Positions 1 to 8,811 are shown, counted from the stretch's first letter. The stretch: DNA of 64,000 bases from Microbacterium luteum (GCF_015277875.1 NZ_CP063814.1:2666001-2730000); one strand, 5' to 3'. A program made the numbers and translations. Notes: generated by a model from the letters alone, not told the origin.

Positions 1-599
1 GCGACAGCTTTCCCGCACGGGCGACGAAGCACCGTGTAGAGCGCGACGAGCACGACCGCGCGGAAGAAGAACTCCTCCACCAGCGGGGCGACGACGACCG
101 GCGCGACGACGTCGGTGAACACCCACCCGTCCGGCAGCTGCCCGCCGAGCCGCTCCAGCTGAGGGAAGGCCTCGTCGCCGCCGGTTGCGGCGGCGAGCCA
201 TCCCTGCAACAGCCGAAGCATCAGCCCGAGCGCCACACCGAAGAGCAGATCGACAGTGCGCAGGCGCAGCAGGCCGACCGGGCGCGAGCGGGTGAGCGCG
301 AACACGACGGGCGCGAGCATGCCGAGCCACAGCAGCGCCATGGCCGCCGCCGACCCCCACGCCGTCGGCCAGAGAAGGGATGCGGCGGTCGCCGCGAGCA
401 CGCCGACACCGAGGCCGGCGAGCGCGGCGGCCAGGACCCACTCCCGCCACCGACGGACCGTTCGTCCCCCCAGCCGCCAGTCGGTGCGGCGCTCGCGACG
501 GCGCGAACGGCTCCGCCGCGTGGGCTCTCCGTCGGGAGCCGGGAGCTCCTCGATGAGCGCGGCGGTCGACGCGGTGTCGTCGCTAGAGTGGGCGGGCAC
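1..599 (-). CDS. CPBP-family intramembrane metalloprotease, partial (runs off the left edge)
   Basis: Translation from a GTG at 599 stays open to base 1 (199 codons). The N-terminus is Arg-rich and cytosolic (about residues 20-45), followed by hydrophobic segments and then VEEFFFR near residue 180. This EExxxR motif is the first catalytic motif of the CPBP (Rce1/CAAX-like) membrane protease family. The later motifs with the metal-binding histidines lie outside the window. A TAGCGT hexamer ends 6 nt before the GTG, which suggests a leaderless transcript. It is divergent from the phosphatase gene at 651. The family is well supported; the substrate is unknown. Confidence 0.8.
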   Translation of the reverse strand, partial: MPAHSSDDTASTAALIEELPAPDGEPTRRSRSRRRERRTDWRLGGRTVRRWREWVLAAALAGLGVGVLAATAASLLWPTAWGSAAAMALLWLGMLAPVVFALTRSRPVGLLRLRTVDLLFGVALGLMLRLLQGWLAAATGGDEAFPQLERLGGQLPDGWVFTDVVAPVVVAPLVEEFFFRAVVLVALYTVLRRPCGKAV

Positions 600-650
600 G
601 CGAACACGCTACCGGGGCCGCCCGGATCTGAGGTACGCGAGGAGACTTGG

Positions 651-1241
651 TTGGTCGAGCTCATCACCGTCTGCACGGGCAACATCTGTCGTTCCCCGCT
701 CGCGGCGCAGCTGCTGCAGACGCGCCTGCCCGGCGCCACAGTGACGAGCGCCGGCACGCGAGGACTGCCCGCCGCCGAGATGACACGGGAGGCCGCCTAC
801 CTCGCGCAGCACCTGGGAGTGCCGGCGGAGGTCTCCGCGTCGCACCGGTCGCGGTTCCTGCACGAGGCGCACCTCGCCTCCCCCGACCTCATCATCACGA
901 TGACCCGCGAGCACCGCCGCGAGATCGCCGAACTCGCCCCCTCGCGGCTGCGTCACACCTTCACCGCGCGCGAGTTCGCCCGTCTCTCCGCCGTCACCTC
1001 CGACGACGACCTGCTTGCCGCCGCTGCGGCCGCAGGAACCGACGCCGGCCAGCGACTGCGGGCCGCGGCCGAGGTGCTGTCGGCGCGGCGCGGCCTCATC
1101 CCCCCACCGCCCGACCCGAACGACGACGACGTCGTCGACCCTTACCGGCAGGAGTGGAGCGTGTACCAGCGGTCGGCGGCACAGCTCGTTCCCGCGATCG
1201 ACGCCGTCGTGCGCGTCGTGCGGCTGGCTGCCCCGTCATGA
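651..1241 (+). CDS. Low-molecular-weight protein tyrosine phosphatase
   Basis: A 196-residue protein opening with LVELITVCTGNICRSP. The CxxxxxR(S) loop (Cys-Thr-Gly-Asn-Ile-Cys-Arg-Ser) is the catalytic P-loop of low-molecular-weight protein tyrosine phosphatases. I chose the TTG at 651 because a GAGGAGA ribosome site sits 5 nt upstream and the P-loop then falls at the very N-terminus, as usual for the family. A GTG at 588 is in frame but would overlap the divergent gene. The C-terminus is longer than the usual ~150 residues. The gene lies just upstream of a tyrosine autokinase, the Wzb/Wzc-like pairing that controls capsular or exopolysaccharide export. Confidence 0.88.
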   Translation: MVELITVCTGNICRSPLAAQLLQTRLPGATVTSAGTRGLPAAEMTREAAYLAQHLGVPAEVSASHRSRFLHEAHLASPDLIITMTREHRREIAELAPSRLRHTFTAREFARLSAVTSDDDLLAAAAAAGTDAGQRLRAAAEVLSARRGLIPPPPDPNDDDVVDPYRQEWSVYQRSAAQLVPAIDAVVRVVRLAAPS

Positions 1242-1298
1242 ATCGACTCACGCCGCGTCATCGGCTGTAACAACGGCTGTGGCAGGATTGGCGCCAGT

Positions 1299-2933
1299 AT
1301 GGAGCTCACCGATTACATCCGCATTCTGCGCAAGAACTGGCTGATCATCGTGATCGCGACGCTCCTGGGCGTCGGCACCGCCGCCGCGTACTCCCTCACC
1401 CGCGAACCGCAGTACGAGGCCTCGAGCACCGTCTTCGTGTCGACGCAGTCGGGATTCAGCGTGTCTGAGCTGCAGCAGGGCGCGAACTTCACGCAGTCCC
1501 GCATGACCACCTACGCCGAACTGGTCACCAAGCCCATCGTCACGAACCCCGTGATCGCGGAGCTCGGCCTCGGTGTCACGTCGGACTCCCTGTCGTCGAA
1601 GGTCGCCGCCTCGAACCCGCTCAATACGCAGCTGGTGACGATCACCGTCACCGATCCCGACCCGGTGCTGGCGGCGAACATCGCCAACGCGCTCGGCGCG
1701 AGCCTGTCGTCGGCGGTCGAGTCGATCGAGAACACAACCGGTGCCGAGACGAGTCCGGTGCGCCTCACGCGCGTCGAAGACGCCATCCCGCCGCTCAGCC
1801 CCTCGAGCCCCAACGTGCCGCTGAACCTCGCGCTCGGCGCCCTGGTGGGCCTGGCCATCGGCGTCGGTGTCGCCGTGCTCCGCTCGGTCGTCGACACGCG
1901 CATCCGCACGCCGCGCGACGTCGAGCTGGTCACCGACACGCCCCTGATCGGCGCCATCGCCTTCGACCCGAAGGCGAAAGAGCGTCCGCTCATCGTGCAC
2001 GCCGACCCGCTCAGCCCGCGCGCGGAGTCGTTCCGCACCATGCGCACGAACCTGCAGTTCCTCGACATGGAGGGCCGCTCGAGCTTCGTCGTGACCTCGA
2101 GCGTGCCCAGCGAGGGCAAGTCGACCACGACCATCAACCTGGCGATCGCCCTCGCGGATGCCGGCAAGCGCGTCGCGCTGCTCGACACCGACCTGCGCAA
2201 GCCGAAGGTCGCCGAGTACCTCGGCATCGAGGGCGGCGCGGGCCTGACCGACGTGCTGATCGGCCGGGCGCGGGTGGGCGACGTCATGCTGCCGTGGGGT
2301 CACCGCAGCATGTACGTGCTGCCGGCCGGGAAGATCCCGCCGAACCCGAGCGAGCTGCTCGGATCGAAGCAGATGGAGACCCTCCTCAGCGTGCTGGAGC
2401 GCGACTTCGACGTGGTGCTGTGCGACGCGCCGCCGCTCCTGCCGGTGACCGACGGCGCCATCCTCGCCAAATCCACATCGGGCGCGATCGTGATCGTCGC
2501 CGCCGGACGCACGAACCGCCACCAGCTCGGCGGCGCGGTCGACGCCCTCGGCACGGTCGGGGCGAAGATCGCCGGTGTCGCGCTGACCATGGTCCCGACG
2601 CGCGGCCCGGACTCGTACTACGCCTACGGCGCCGGATACGGCTACGGGTACGGCTACCGCGAGCAGCCCGAGAAGAAGCGCGGCACGCGCCGTACCCCCG
2701 GTCCCGCTCCCGTCGAGCCCGAGACCGAGGCGGCTCCGATGGACGAGAGCTTCTTCGGGCTCGCGGCACCGGATGCCGCCGACCAGACCGCGCCGGATGC
2801 CACCGCCGATGCCGCGCCGCGCCGCCGATCGACGGCCACGCCCCCGGTTCCGGCCACGCGCGCCGAGGCCGCGAACGCCGCGCCCGAGCAAGCGCCGGAG
2901 GATGACTCCGCCTGGCGCCCGTCCGCCCCGTAG
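1299..2933 (+). CDS. Polysaccharide-biosynthesis tyrosine autokinase (Wzz domain + BY-kinase)
   Basis: 544 residues. An N-terminal Wzz-like domain is bounded by membrane segments at about 13-31 and 174-195. The cytosolic BY-kinase domain has Walker A SVPSEGKSTT (268-277), Walker A' VALLDTDLRKPK (292-303) and Walker B VVLCDAPP (372-379). A cluster of seven tyrosines (440-453, YAYGAGYGYGYGY) is the expected autophosphorylation tail. A Pro/Ala/Glu-rich extension of about 85 residues follows. The domain order is that of Wzc/CapAB-type chain-length regulators. The phosphatase upstream is its likely partner, and the membrane protein 6 nt downstream is probably cotranscribed. No polymerase or glycosyltransferase gene is in view. 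Confidence 0.93.
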   Translation: MELTDYIRILRKNWLIIVIATLLGVGTAAAYSLTREPQYEASSTVFVSTQSGFSVSELQQGANFTQSRMTTYAELVTKPIVTNPVIAELGLGVTSDSLSSKVAASNPLNTQLVTITVTDPDPVLAANIANALGASLSSAVESIENTTGAETSPVRLTRVEDAIPPLSPSSPNVPLNLALGALVGLAIGVGVAVLRSVVDTRIRTPRDVELVTDTPLIGAIAFDPKAKERPLIVHADPLSPRAESFRTMRTNLQFLDMEGRSSFVVTSSVPSEGKSTTTINLAIALADAGKRVALLDTDLRKPKVAEYLGIEGGAGLTDVLIGRARVGDVMLPWGHRSMYVLPAGKIPPNPSELLGSKQMETLLSVLERDFDVVLCDAPPLLPVTDGAILAKSTSGAIVIVAAGRTNRHQLGGAVDALGTVGAKIAGVALTMVPTRGPDSYYAYGAGYGYGYGYREQPEKKRGTRRTPGPAPVEPETEAAPMDESFFGLAAPDAADQTAPDATADAAPRRRSTATPPVPATRAEAANAAPEQAPEDDSAWRPSAP

Positions 2934-2939
2934 CCTGCG

Positions 2940-3860
2940 ATGGCCGGGGGAAGATCGGGCACGCCGGCGGGTGCCCAGTGGGGCGCGGTCGCGCTCGTCG
3001 TCGTACTCGCGATCGTCGTCGGCGCCGTCGCCTACATCGCGTACGACCGGGCCAACCCGGACGGCGGCGCTCAGAGCGCGGCGCCGGTCCCCACGTTCAG
3101 CCTCGGCGTGGAGTCCGCGTCTCCGACGCCGACCGAGACCTCGCCCGACGTCGCCGTCGCCGCGCGTGAGGACGATCGCTTCCTGTCGATCGGCTCCGGC
3201 GCCTGGTGGCGTTCCACCGCGGGGATCTGCGGGGGCGATGAGCCGCTCGTGGAACGATCCGACGACGGCGGTCAGTCGTGGACGGATGTGACCGGCCGCT
3301 ACCGGGACATCACCGCGGTGGCGGCACTCGACGCGTTCGCCGAGACCGAGGCGGAGATGGTCGTCGCCGTGGGCGAGGGCTGCGAGACCCAGGGCTGGCG
3401 CACCTTCACGCAGGGGGCGTTCTGGGAGCCGTACGACGATCTCGTGCTGTCGGCGGCGCGCTACATCTCCCCCGCCGACGCCGGAGTGGTGGAATTGCCG
3501 TCGGGTGCGATCGACGCGCCGTGCGCCGACGCACGCGGCCTTCGCGCCGCCGGTGACGTGGTGGCGCTGGTGTGCGACGCGCAGGCCTGGGTGCTCGACC
3601 CCGACGGAGTGACCTGGGCGACGCTCGAGACCGATGGCGCCGCCGCTGTCGCCGTCGACGGAGCCGACGTCATCGTGGCGGGGGTCGCCGCCGACTGCGC
3701 CGGCATCGCGCTGACCCGCTTCGCCGGCGCCGACCCCGCACAGCCGGCCGCCGCGGGATGCGCCGACGAGGCCGACGTGACCGCACCGACGGCCATCGCC
3801 GTCACCGGCGAGGGCACCGCGGTGTGGGCGGGCAAGACACTCACGACCATCAGCGGCTGA
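2940..3860 (+). CDS. Membrane-anchored exported protein with BNR/propeller-like repeats
   Basis: 306 residues. A single hydrophobic helix at about 15-36 follows a short N-terminus, giving a signal anchor. The rest is predicted extracellular. A segment reading SDDGGQSWTDVTGRY resembles the Asp-box (S-x-D-x-G-x-x-W) of BNR/sialidase-type beta-propellers, and several Cys residues could pair outside the cell. It starts 6 nt after the tyrosine kinase stop, so the two are probably cotranscribed and it may act at the cell surface with the polysaccharide system. No catalytic motif is visible; the specific role is unknown. Confidence 0.72.
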   Translation: MAGGRSGTPAGAQWGAVALVVVLAIVVGAVAYIAYDRANPDGGAQSAAPVPTFSLGVESASPTPTETSPDVAVAAREDDRFLSIGSGAWWRSTAGICGGDEPLVERSDDGGQSWTDVTGRYRDITAVAALDAFAETEAEMVVAVGEGCETQGWRTFTQGAFWEPYDDLVLSAARYISPADAGVVELPSGAIDAPCADARGLRAAGDVVALVCDAQAWVLDPDGVTWATLETDGAAAVAVDGADVIVAGVAADCAGIALTRFAGADPAQPAAAGCADEADVTAPTAIAVTGEGTAVWAGKTLTTISG

Positions 3861-3880
3861 CCGGACGCATCCGTCGCCGG

Positions 3881-4879
3881 TCAGGGCATCGACTCGTGCA
3901 ACTCGCGGGCACGCAGGGTGCGAGCGGTCGTGACCGGATGCGCAGCGAGGACGACCTTTCCCCGCGAGTGGAGCTTGTGCAGGTCTTCGTAGGCCTCGAC
4001 GATGTCCTCGATCGGATAGAGACCTGAGACGAGGAGCCGGAAGGCGCCGATACCGGCCAGACGGGTGATCTGCCGCAGCCGCTCGGTGCCGTGCGCCACG
4101 GAGTCGGGGTCATCGCGCAGCAGCGCGAGTTCGACCTCGCGCCGGTCCTCGCTGGAGCGATACCGCTCGGCGGGCACGCCCAGCGCTCCGGCGACGTCTT
4201 CGGTCTCTTTGCCGAAGTTGTCGATGTAGGCCGTGACCCTCGCGCCGCGAGCGGCCTTCTCGATGTGCTCGACGATGCCGAGTCCGTACTCGACCGGCGT
4301 GATGCCGATCTGTCGCAGGTAGTCGAAGTTGCGGGAACCGCACGTGCCGATCACGCGCGCGCCCCGATGCGCCGCGAGCTGCACCTGGATGCTTCCCACG
4401 CCGCCGGCGGCGGCGGTGACCACCAGCGTGTCGTCGGGCCCGATCCTCAGGTCCTCGAGCATCTCCAGCGCGGTCGCACCAGCGAGGTAGAGTCCGCCGG
4501 CCGTCTCCCAGTCCACGCCGCCGGGCTTGGGCACGACCCGGTCCGCCGGAACGTTGAGATGGCTGGCATGGGCGCCGGTGCGCACGTGGCCGATCACATC
4601 CGCACCGACGCGGATCGACGACACGTTCTCGCCGACCGCGGTCACGATACCCGCGAAGTCGCTTCCCGAGCCGCGCGGCCAGGGGTCGTCGGCCCAGGTC
4701 TCCTCGCGGCCGTTGCGCAGGAACACCTCCATGTGGTTGATGCCCGCGGCGATGACCTCGACGCTCACCTCGTCGGGGCCGGGCCCCGGCAGCGGGAACG
4801 AATGCCGCGCGAGCACGTCGGCGTCCCCGTAGCGGGTGTAGCGGTAGGCGAATGCGGTGGGAGACTTCTTGGTTCTCAT
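3881..4879 (-). CDS. NADP-dependent quinone oxidoreductase-like protein (zinc-free MDR family)
   Basis: 332 residues from an ATG at 4879, with GGAGG 6 nt upstream. The N-terminal GroES-like domain contains GSDFAGIVTAVGENV. The Rossmann domain carries AAAGGVGSIQVQLAAHRGARVIGT, the nucleotide-binding glycine motif of quinone oxidoreductases. The zinc-ligand pattern of true alcohol dehydrogenases is absent. The reading frame stays open upstream to 5896, but that part lies antisense to terC and is not coding. The protein probably reduces quinones or enones with NADPH in the cytosol. It ends convergently with the upstream operon, leaving 20 nt. Confidence 0.9.
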   Translation of the reverse strand: MRTKKSPTAFAYRYTRYGDADVLARHSFPLPGPGPDEVSVEVIAAGINHMEVFLRNGREETWADDPWPRGSGSDFAGIVTAVGENVSSIRVGADVIGHVRTGAHASHLNVPADRVVPKPGGVDWETAGGLYLAGATALEMLEDLRIGPDDTLVVTAAAGGVGSIQVQLAAHRGARVIGTCGSRNFDYLRQIGITPVEYGLGIVEHIEKAARGARVTAYIDNFGKETEDVAGALGVPAERYRSSEDRREVELALLRDDPDSVAHGTERLRQITRLAGIGAFRLLVSGLYPIEDIVEAYEDLHKLHSRGKVVLAAHPVTTARTLRARELHESMP

Positions 4880-4930
4880 GGCGACCTCCGCAGAGGTATT
4901 CCGGATGACGCCCGCGACCGGATGCACCCG

Positions 4931-4936
4931 TATGAT
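4931..4936 (+). promoter_or_regulatory. -10 hexamer for the terC riboswitch transcript
   Basis: TATGAT, 5 of 6 match to the sigma-70-type -10 consensus. It ends 9 nt before the first conserved bases of the riboswitch, so transcription would start around 4943. No good -35 is obvious. Confidence 0.55.
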
Positions 4937-4945
4937 GGTCGGACG

Positions 4946-5043
4946 CAAGGGGAGTACTCCCGTCTGCGGTGGGTGCGTCATGACGGACGCGACGGTGCGT
5001 TCCGCATCCACCGGGTCCGATCGGACCGGAAGAGACCTTGGCC
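4946..5043 (+). ncRNA. yybP-ykoY (manganese) riboswitch upstream of terC
   Basis: The leader begins CAAGGGGAGTACT and closes with GACCGGAAGAGACCTTGGC. These match the two conserved strands of the yybP-ykoY class: the GGGGAGUA element and the AGACCUU strand. CAAGG at 4946-4950 pairs with CCTTG at 5036-5040 to form the closing helix. The spacing (about 98 nt) and the position between a TATGAT hexamer and terC fit the class, which senses Mn2+ and commonly controls TerC/Alx/MntP-type membrane proteins. About 30 nt lie between its end and the terC start, so control of translation is the more likely mechanism. Confidence 0.82.
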
Positions 5044-5074
5044 CGTCAGCCGTCGTCTCTCGTCTGGAGCCCCC

Positions 5075-6061
5075 ATGTCCGTCACTCCGCTCGTCTGGAT
5101 CATCACCCTCGCGGTGACCGTCGCGTTCTTCGTGTACGAGTTCTACGCCCACGTGCGAAAGCCTCACGAGCCCTCGATCGGCGAAGCCGCGCGCTGGTCG
5201 GCGTTCTACATCGGTCTTGCGCTGCTGTTCGGCGTGGGCCTGGGCGCCGTGGCGGGCTGGACGTACGGCGGCGAGTACTTCGCCGGGTACCTGACCGAGA
5301 AGGCCCTGTCGATCGACAACCTGTTCGTCTTCCTGCTGCTGATGACGAGCTTCGCGGTGCCGAAGATCTACCAGCAGAAGGTGCTGATGATCGGGATCGT
5401 CATCGCCCTCATCCTGCGCGGGGCGTTCATCGCGATCGGGGCGGGCCTCATCGCGAACTTCTCGTGGATCTTCTACCTCTTCGGCGCCCTGCTGCTGGTG
5501 CTCGCCTACCGCCAGGCGTTCGCCGGCGACGACCACGACCCCGCCAACGGGCGCTTCATGACCTTCGTGCGGCGCCACCTTCCGGTCAGCGACGCCTACG
5601 ACGGGGATCGCCTCACCGTCGTCAAGGACGGGCGCCGCTTCGTCACGCCGATGTTCCTCACCATCGTCGCGATCGGCTTCATCGACCTGATCTTCGCGGT
5701 CGACTCGATCCCCGCCATCTACGGGCTGACCGAAGAGGCGTACATCGTGTTCACCGCGAACGCCTTCGCCCTGATGGGGCTGCGCCAGCTGTACTTCCTC
5801 ATCGGCGGCCTGCTCGAGCGCCTGGTCTACTTGGCGCAGGGGCTGGCGGTGATCCTGGGCTTCATCGGCGTGAAGCTGCTGCTGCACGCGCTCCACGTCA
5901 ACGAGCTGCCGTTCATCAACGGCGGTGAGGGCGTCGAGTGGGCGCCGGAGATCCCCATCTGGCTCTCCCTGGTGTTCATCGGCACGACGATCGCGGTGGC
6001 GACGGCGGCGAGCCTGCTGAAGACCCGCGCCGACCGCCGCGCCGAGATCGACGCGGGGTGA
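5075..6061 (+). CDS. TerC/Alx-family integral membrane protein
   Basis: 328 residues with about nine hydrophobic helices. It carries conserved TerC acidic motifs in the membrane: LTEKALSIDNLFVFLLL near residue 70 and IDLIFAVDSIPAIYG near residue 205. The family exports or otherwise handles metals such as Mn2+ (Alx, YkoY) and includes tellurite-resistance TerC. The ATG at 5075 has GGAG about 6 nt upstream. The frame is open back to 4091, but only through antisense of the oxidoreductase gene. The riboswitch directly upstream supports manganese efflux or exoenzyme metalation as its role. Confidence 0.93.
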   Translation: MSVTPLVWIITLAVTVAFFVYEFYAHVRKPHEPSIGEAARWSAFYIGLALLFGVGLGAVAGWTYGGEYFAGYLTEKALSIDNLFVFLLLMTSFAVPKIYQQKVLMIGIVIALILRGAFIAIGAGLIANFSWIFYLFGALLLVLAYRQAFAGDDHDPANGRFMTFVRRHLPVSDAYDGDRLTVVKDGRRFVTPMFLTIVAIGFIDLIFAVDSIPAIYGLTEEAYIVFTANAFALMGLRQLYFLIGGLLERLVYLAQGLAVILGFIGVKLLLHALHVNELPFINGGEGVEWAPEIPIWLSLVFIGTTIAVATAASLLKTRADRRAEIDAG

Positions 6062-6079
6062 CCCGCACCGCCGGCGTCG

Positions 6080-7891
6080 TCACTCCTCCAGCGGACCGAG
6101 GCCGGGCTCGGCGACGAAACGCGCCTCAGCGGCGACCACCTGCTCCCACTCGATGACGACGATGACGTTCCGGCCGTTCCGCACGACCGATCCCGGCACA
6201 TACAGGGTGCGCTGCGGGCCGACCTGCCAGTAGCGACCGAGCGGAAATCCGTTCACGAACGCGAATCCCTTGCCCCACGTGGCGGTGTCCAGGAACAGGT
6301 CGACCCCGCCCACGGCGTCGAACTCTCCCACGAGCACGATCGGTCCGGCCAGCGATGCCGCACCCGCCTCACCGGGCGAAACGGACGCGGCGACATCGCC
6401 CGCCTCCGCCCCGACGAGGAACGAGGATGCGGCCGCGGACGCGAGCGCGTCGACATCGACGGCGGTGGCGGTCCATCCGGTCAGCTCGGTCGCCCCGAGG
6501 CGGGCCGAGCCGATGAGCCCCTTCGCCTCGCCGAGACGCGATCCGTAGTTCACGCGTCCCTGGTCCTCGACCACGACGCGCAGGCGGCGGCCGGCCGGGA
6601 TCGCCAGCGCCCGCTCTCCGAGCGTGCGGGAGATGCGTCCGACCGGGCGGTCGTCGACCGACACCCACGCGAGGTCGCGCACCTCGTCGAACACGAGCGG
6701 CAGTGCGTCGGCGTCGAGGAACGCGTCATCGGGCAGGACCGTCTCGTAGGCGACGACCGGCGTCAGCGCGTCGACCTCGTCGAAGGTCAACGGCCTCACG
6801 CTCTGCGCCGACGCCACCGGGTCGATCCACGGCATCCGCACGCCGGCCGGAGCGAGCGCCACCGTCATCTCCGGCGCGGCCGGACGCGCCGGCGGCAGCT
6901 CGTCGGGAACCGGCGCATACCGGGAGATCACCTCGCGGAACGCGTGATACTTCTCCGTCGGATGACCGCTCTCATCCAGGGGTGCGTCGTAGTCGTACGA
7001 CGTGACCAGAGGCTTGTAACGACCCTTGTCGTTCGCACCCGCGGTTGCGCCGAAGTTGGTGCCGCCGTGGAACATGTAGAGATTCACGGATGCTCCCGCG
7101 GCGAGCAGTTCGTCGAGGTCGTGCGCGCTCGCGGCGGTGGCGGTGGTGTGATGCACACCGCCCCACCAGTCGAACCAGCCGTTCCAGAACTCGGAGCACA
7201 TCAGCGGGCCCGTGGGCTGGTGCCGGCGCAGTGTCGCGAGGCGTTCGGCGCTGCGCGACCCGAACGACGCCGTCAGGTGCGCGCCGGGGGTGCTTCCGCC
7301 CCGCAGCATGTGCGGCTGCGGCTGATCGACGGTGGTCAGCGGCACGGTGATCCCGGCCTCGCGCGTGATCCGCACCAGCTCGGCGAGGTAGGCCTCGTCG
7401 CTGCCGTAGGCGCCGTATTCGTTCTCGATCTGCACAAGCACGACCGTGCCGTCGCGGTCGATCTGCCGGGGCGTGACGATGTCGTAGACGCGCCGCAGGT
7501 AGCCCACCACCGGCTCCAGGTAGCGGGGGTCGCTCGAACGCGGCCGCACATCGCGCATCCGGGTGAGCCATAGCGGCAGGCCGCCGTTCTGCCACTCGGC
7601 GCAGATGTAGGGGCCGGGCCGCACGATGGCGTGCATCCCCTCGTCGGCGACGATGTCCAGGAAGGCACCGACGTCGAGTGCTCCGGTCTGGTCCCACCTG
7701 CCGCGCACCGGTTCGTGGGCGTTCCAGGCGATGTACGTCTCGATGGTGTTCAGCCCCATGAGACGCGCCTTGCGCACGCGGTCACGCCACTGGTCGGGGT
7801 GCACGCGGAAGTAGTGAATGGTGCCCGAGAGGATGCGGTGGGGTTCACCGTCGAGCAGGAAGTCGGTGTCGCCGATCTCGAACGTCGTCAT
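6080..7891 (-). CDS. GH35 beta-galactosidase
   Basis: 603 residues starting MTTFEIGDTDFLLDG. The GH35 TIM barrel shows the conserved IHYFRVHPDQW near the N-terminus. The proposed acid/base Glu is E158 in QIENEYG, and the nucleophile is E234 in CSEFWNGWFDWWG. C-terminal beta domains follow and end with a jelly-roll-like FAFVNGFPLGRYWQVGPQ. There is no signal peptide, so it probably hydrolyses imported beta-galactosides in the cytosol. The frame extends 18 codons further upstream, but the internal ATG gives the normal family N-terminus. It converges on terC with 18 nt between stops. Confidence 0.93.
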   Translation of the reverse strand: MTTFEIGDTDFLLDGEPHRILSGTIHYFRVHPDQWRDRVRKARLMGLNTIETYIAWNAHEPVRGRWDQTGALDVGAFLDIVADEGMHAIVRPGPYICAEWQNGGLPLWLTRMRDVRPRSSDPRYLEPVVGYLRRVYDIVTPRQIDRDGTVVLVQIENEYGAYGSDEAYLAELVRITREAGITVPLTTVDQPQPHMLRGGSTPGAHLTASFGSRSAERLATLRRHQPTGPLMCSEFWNGWFDWWGGVHHTTATAASAHDLDELLAAGASVNLYMFHGGTNFGATAGANDKGRYKPLVTSYDYDAPLDESGHPTEKYHAFREVISRYAPVPDELPPARPAAPEMTVALAPAGVRMPWIDPVASAQSVRPLTFDEVDALTPVVAYETVLPDDAFLDADALPLVFDEVRDLAWVSVDDRPVGRISRTLGERALAIPAGRRLRVVVEDQGRVNYGSRLGEAKGLIGSARLGATELTGWTATAVDVDALASAAASSFLVGAEAGDVAASVSPGEAGAASLAGPIVLVGEFDAVGGVDLFLDTATWGKGFAFVNGFPLGRYWQVGPQRTLYVPGSVVRNGRNVIVVIEWEQVVAAEARFVAEPGLGPLEE

Positions 7892-7982
7892 CGCTGTGTG
7901 GTGCCTCCCGCGCGACGAGGCGGACGCCGCGGCCCCGGCGATCATATCGATTCATCGCCGCCGAGCGGATACCGCCGCGAGG

Positions 7983-8165
7983 TCAGTCCAGAAGCGCGCG
8001 AAGTCGAGCCGGGTCGGACTGGAACCACACGGCCCGGATGAGATCGAACCCCTCGATCGCGTCGTATGGCGAACCGGAGGCCTCCGCCGGGTCGGGACGG
8101 TAGCCGCGCGGCACGTCGTCGACGTACTGGCCGTCGCGCGGTCCTCCGACGAGCACGTAGATCAC
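7983..8165 (-). CDS. Small hypothetical protein coupled to the MarR regulator
   Basis: 60 residues (MIYVLVGGPRDGQYVDD...). Its GTG start overlaps the TGA of the MarR gene (GTGA), so translation is probably coupled. The GGPRDG motif resembles short uncharacterised actinobacterial proteins, but I do not recognise a function. Support for it being real is the coupling and an in-frame stop at a sensible distance from the GH35 gene. Confidence 0.5.
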   Translation of the reverse strand: MIYVLVGGPRDGQYVDDVPRGYRPDPAEASGSPYDAIEGFDLIRAVWFQSDPARLRALLD

Positions 8166-8719
8166 CGCGCCTCCACCGCCACGCCGTCGACCGCCGCGGA
8201 CATGCGTGTGAGGAATCCGATCACGGCATCGGCCTGCGCGGCGGTCATGCCCTCGACGGCGGCGTACATCCGCTCGTGCATCTCACCGAGCGTGCCGCGC
8301 ACTTCGTCATCGGTCACCGCGGTCGCGCGCACGAAGATGCTGCGCCGGTCCTCGGGATTGGCGACCCGCGTGATGTGTCCGGACTTCTCCAGCCGGTCCA
8401 GCAGAGCGGTCATCGATGCCGTCGACACCCCGAGATACGTCGCGAGTTCGACGGGCCGCACCAGGGCGTCGCCCTTGCGGATGAGGTACCTGAGGACGAG
8501 AAGCTCGTTCTCGCCCATCGCCATGGACTCGCGCGTGCGCCGCCGCATCGCCATCTCGGCGGCGCGATACAGACGCAGCGCCTCCAGCACCGCTCGAGAC
8601 CGCGCTCTGGCTTCGGCGAGGTCGGCTTCGTACCAGTACCCGGCGAGGTCCACCGTCGATCTCACCGCTGGTCGGACGGGAGCGGATTCGCTCCGCTCGA
8701 TGTCTCGTGCTGTCTTCAC
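8162..8719 (-). CDS. MarR-family transcriptional regulator
   Basis: 185 residues. The central winged-helix region reads ENELLVLRYLIRKGDALVRPVELATYLGVSTASMTALLDRLEKSGHITR, followed by the wing motif PEDRRSIFVRAT. This is typical of MarR dimers that bind small phenolic or oxidant ligands. An N-terminal helix-rich extension of about 40 residues precedes the core. The gene is divergent from the DUF7882 gene, and two inverted repeats in the AT-rich intergenic region are likely operators. It is followed by a translationally coupled 60-residue protein. Confidence 0.9.
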   Translation of the reverse strand: MKTARDIERSESAPVRPAVRSTVDLAGYWYEADLAEARARSRAVLEALRLYRAAEMAMRRRTRESMAMGENELLVLRYLIRKGDALVRPVELATYLGVSTASMTALLDRLEKSGHITRVANPEDRRSIFVRATAVTDDEVRGTLGEMHERMYAAVEGMTAAQADAVIGFLTRMSAAVDGVAVEAR

Positions 8720-8764
8720 CGCTTCCTCCTCTCCGTGCGACCGATCGGGTCCTTCCTTGCGAAG

Positions 8765-8811
8765 TAACTAGACAAACTAGTAAAAATACGTAAGAGTTAC
8801 TCACATAGTAA
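8765..8811. promoter_or_regulatory. Two inverted repeats between marR and the DUF7882 gene (candidate MarR operators)
   Basis: Site 1 is TAACTAG-ACAAA-CTAGTAA at 8765-8783 (7-bp arms, one mismatch). Site 2 is TTACT-CACAT-AGTAA at 8797-8811 (perfect 5-bp arms). They lie in an AT-rich stretch that is unusual for this genome, between two divergent genes, as expected for an autoregulated MarR switch. Confidence 0.6.

Noticed and set aside
1248..2891. Long open frame antisense to the tyrosine autokinase gene
   Set aside because: Extreme Arg/Gly/Asp/His composition with no motif. It arises from third-position GC bias opposite a clear BY-kinase gene.
4880..5896. Upstream extension of the quinone oxidoreductase frame, and the matching extension of terC back to 4091
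   Set aside because: Each extension lies antisense to the other real gene and would remove the riboswitch and ribosome sites. Internal ATGs give normal family lengths.
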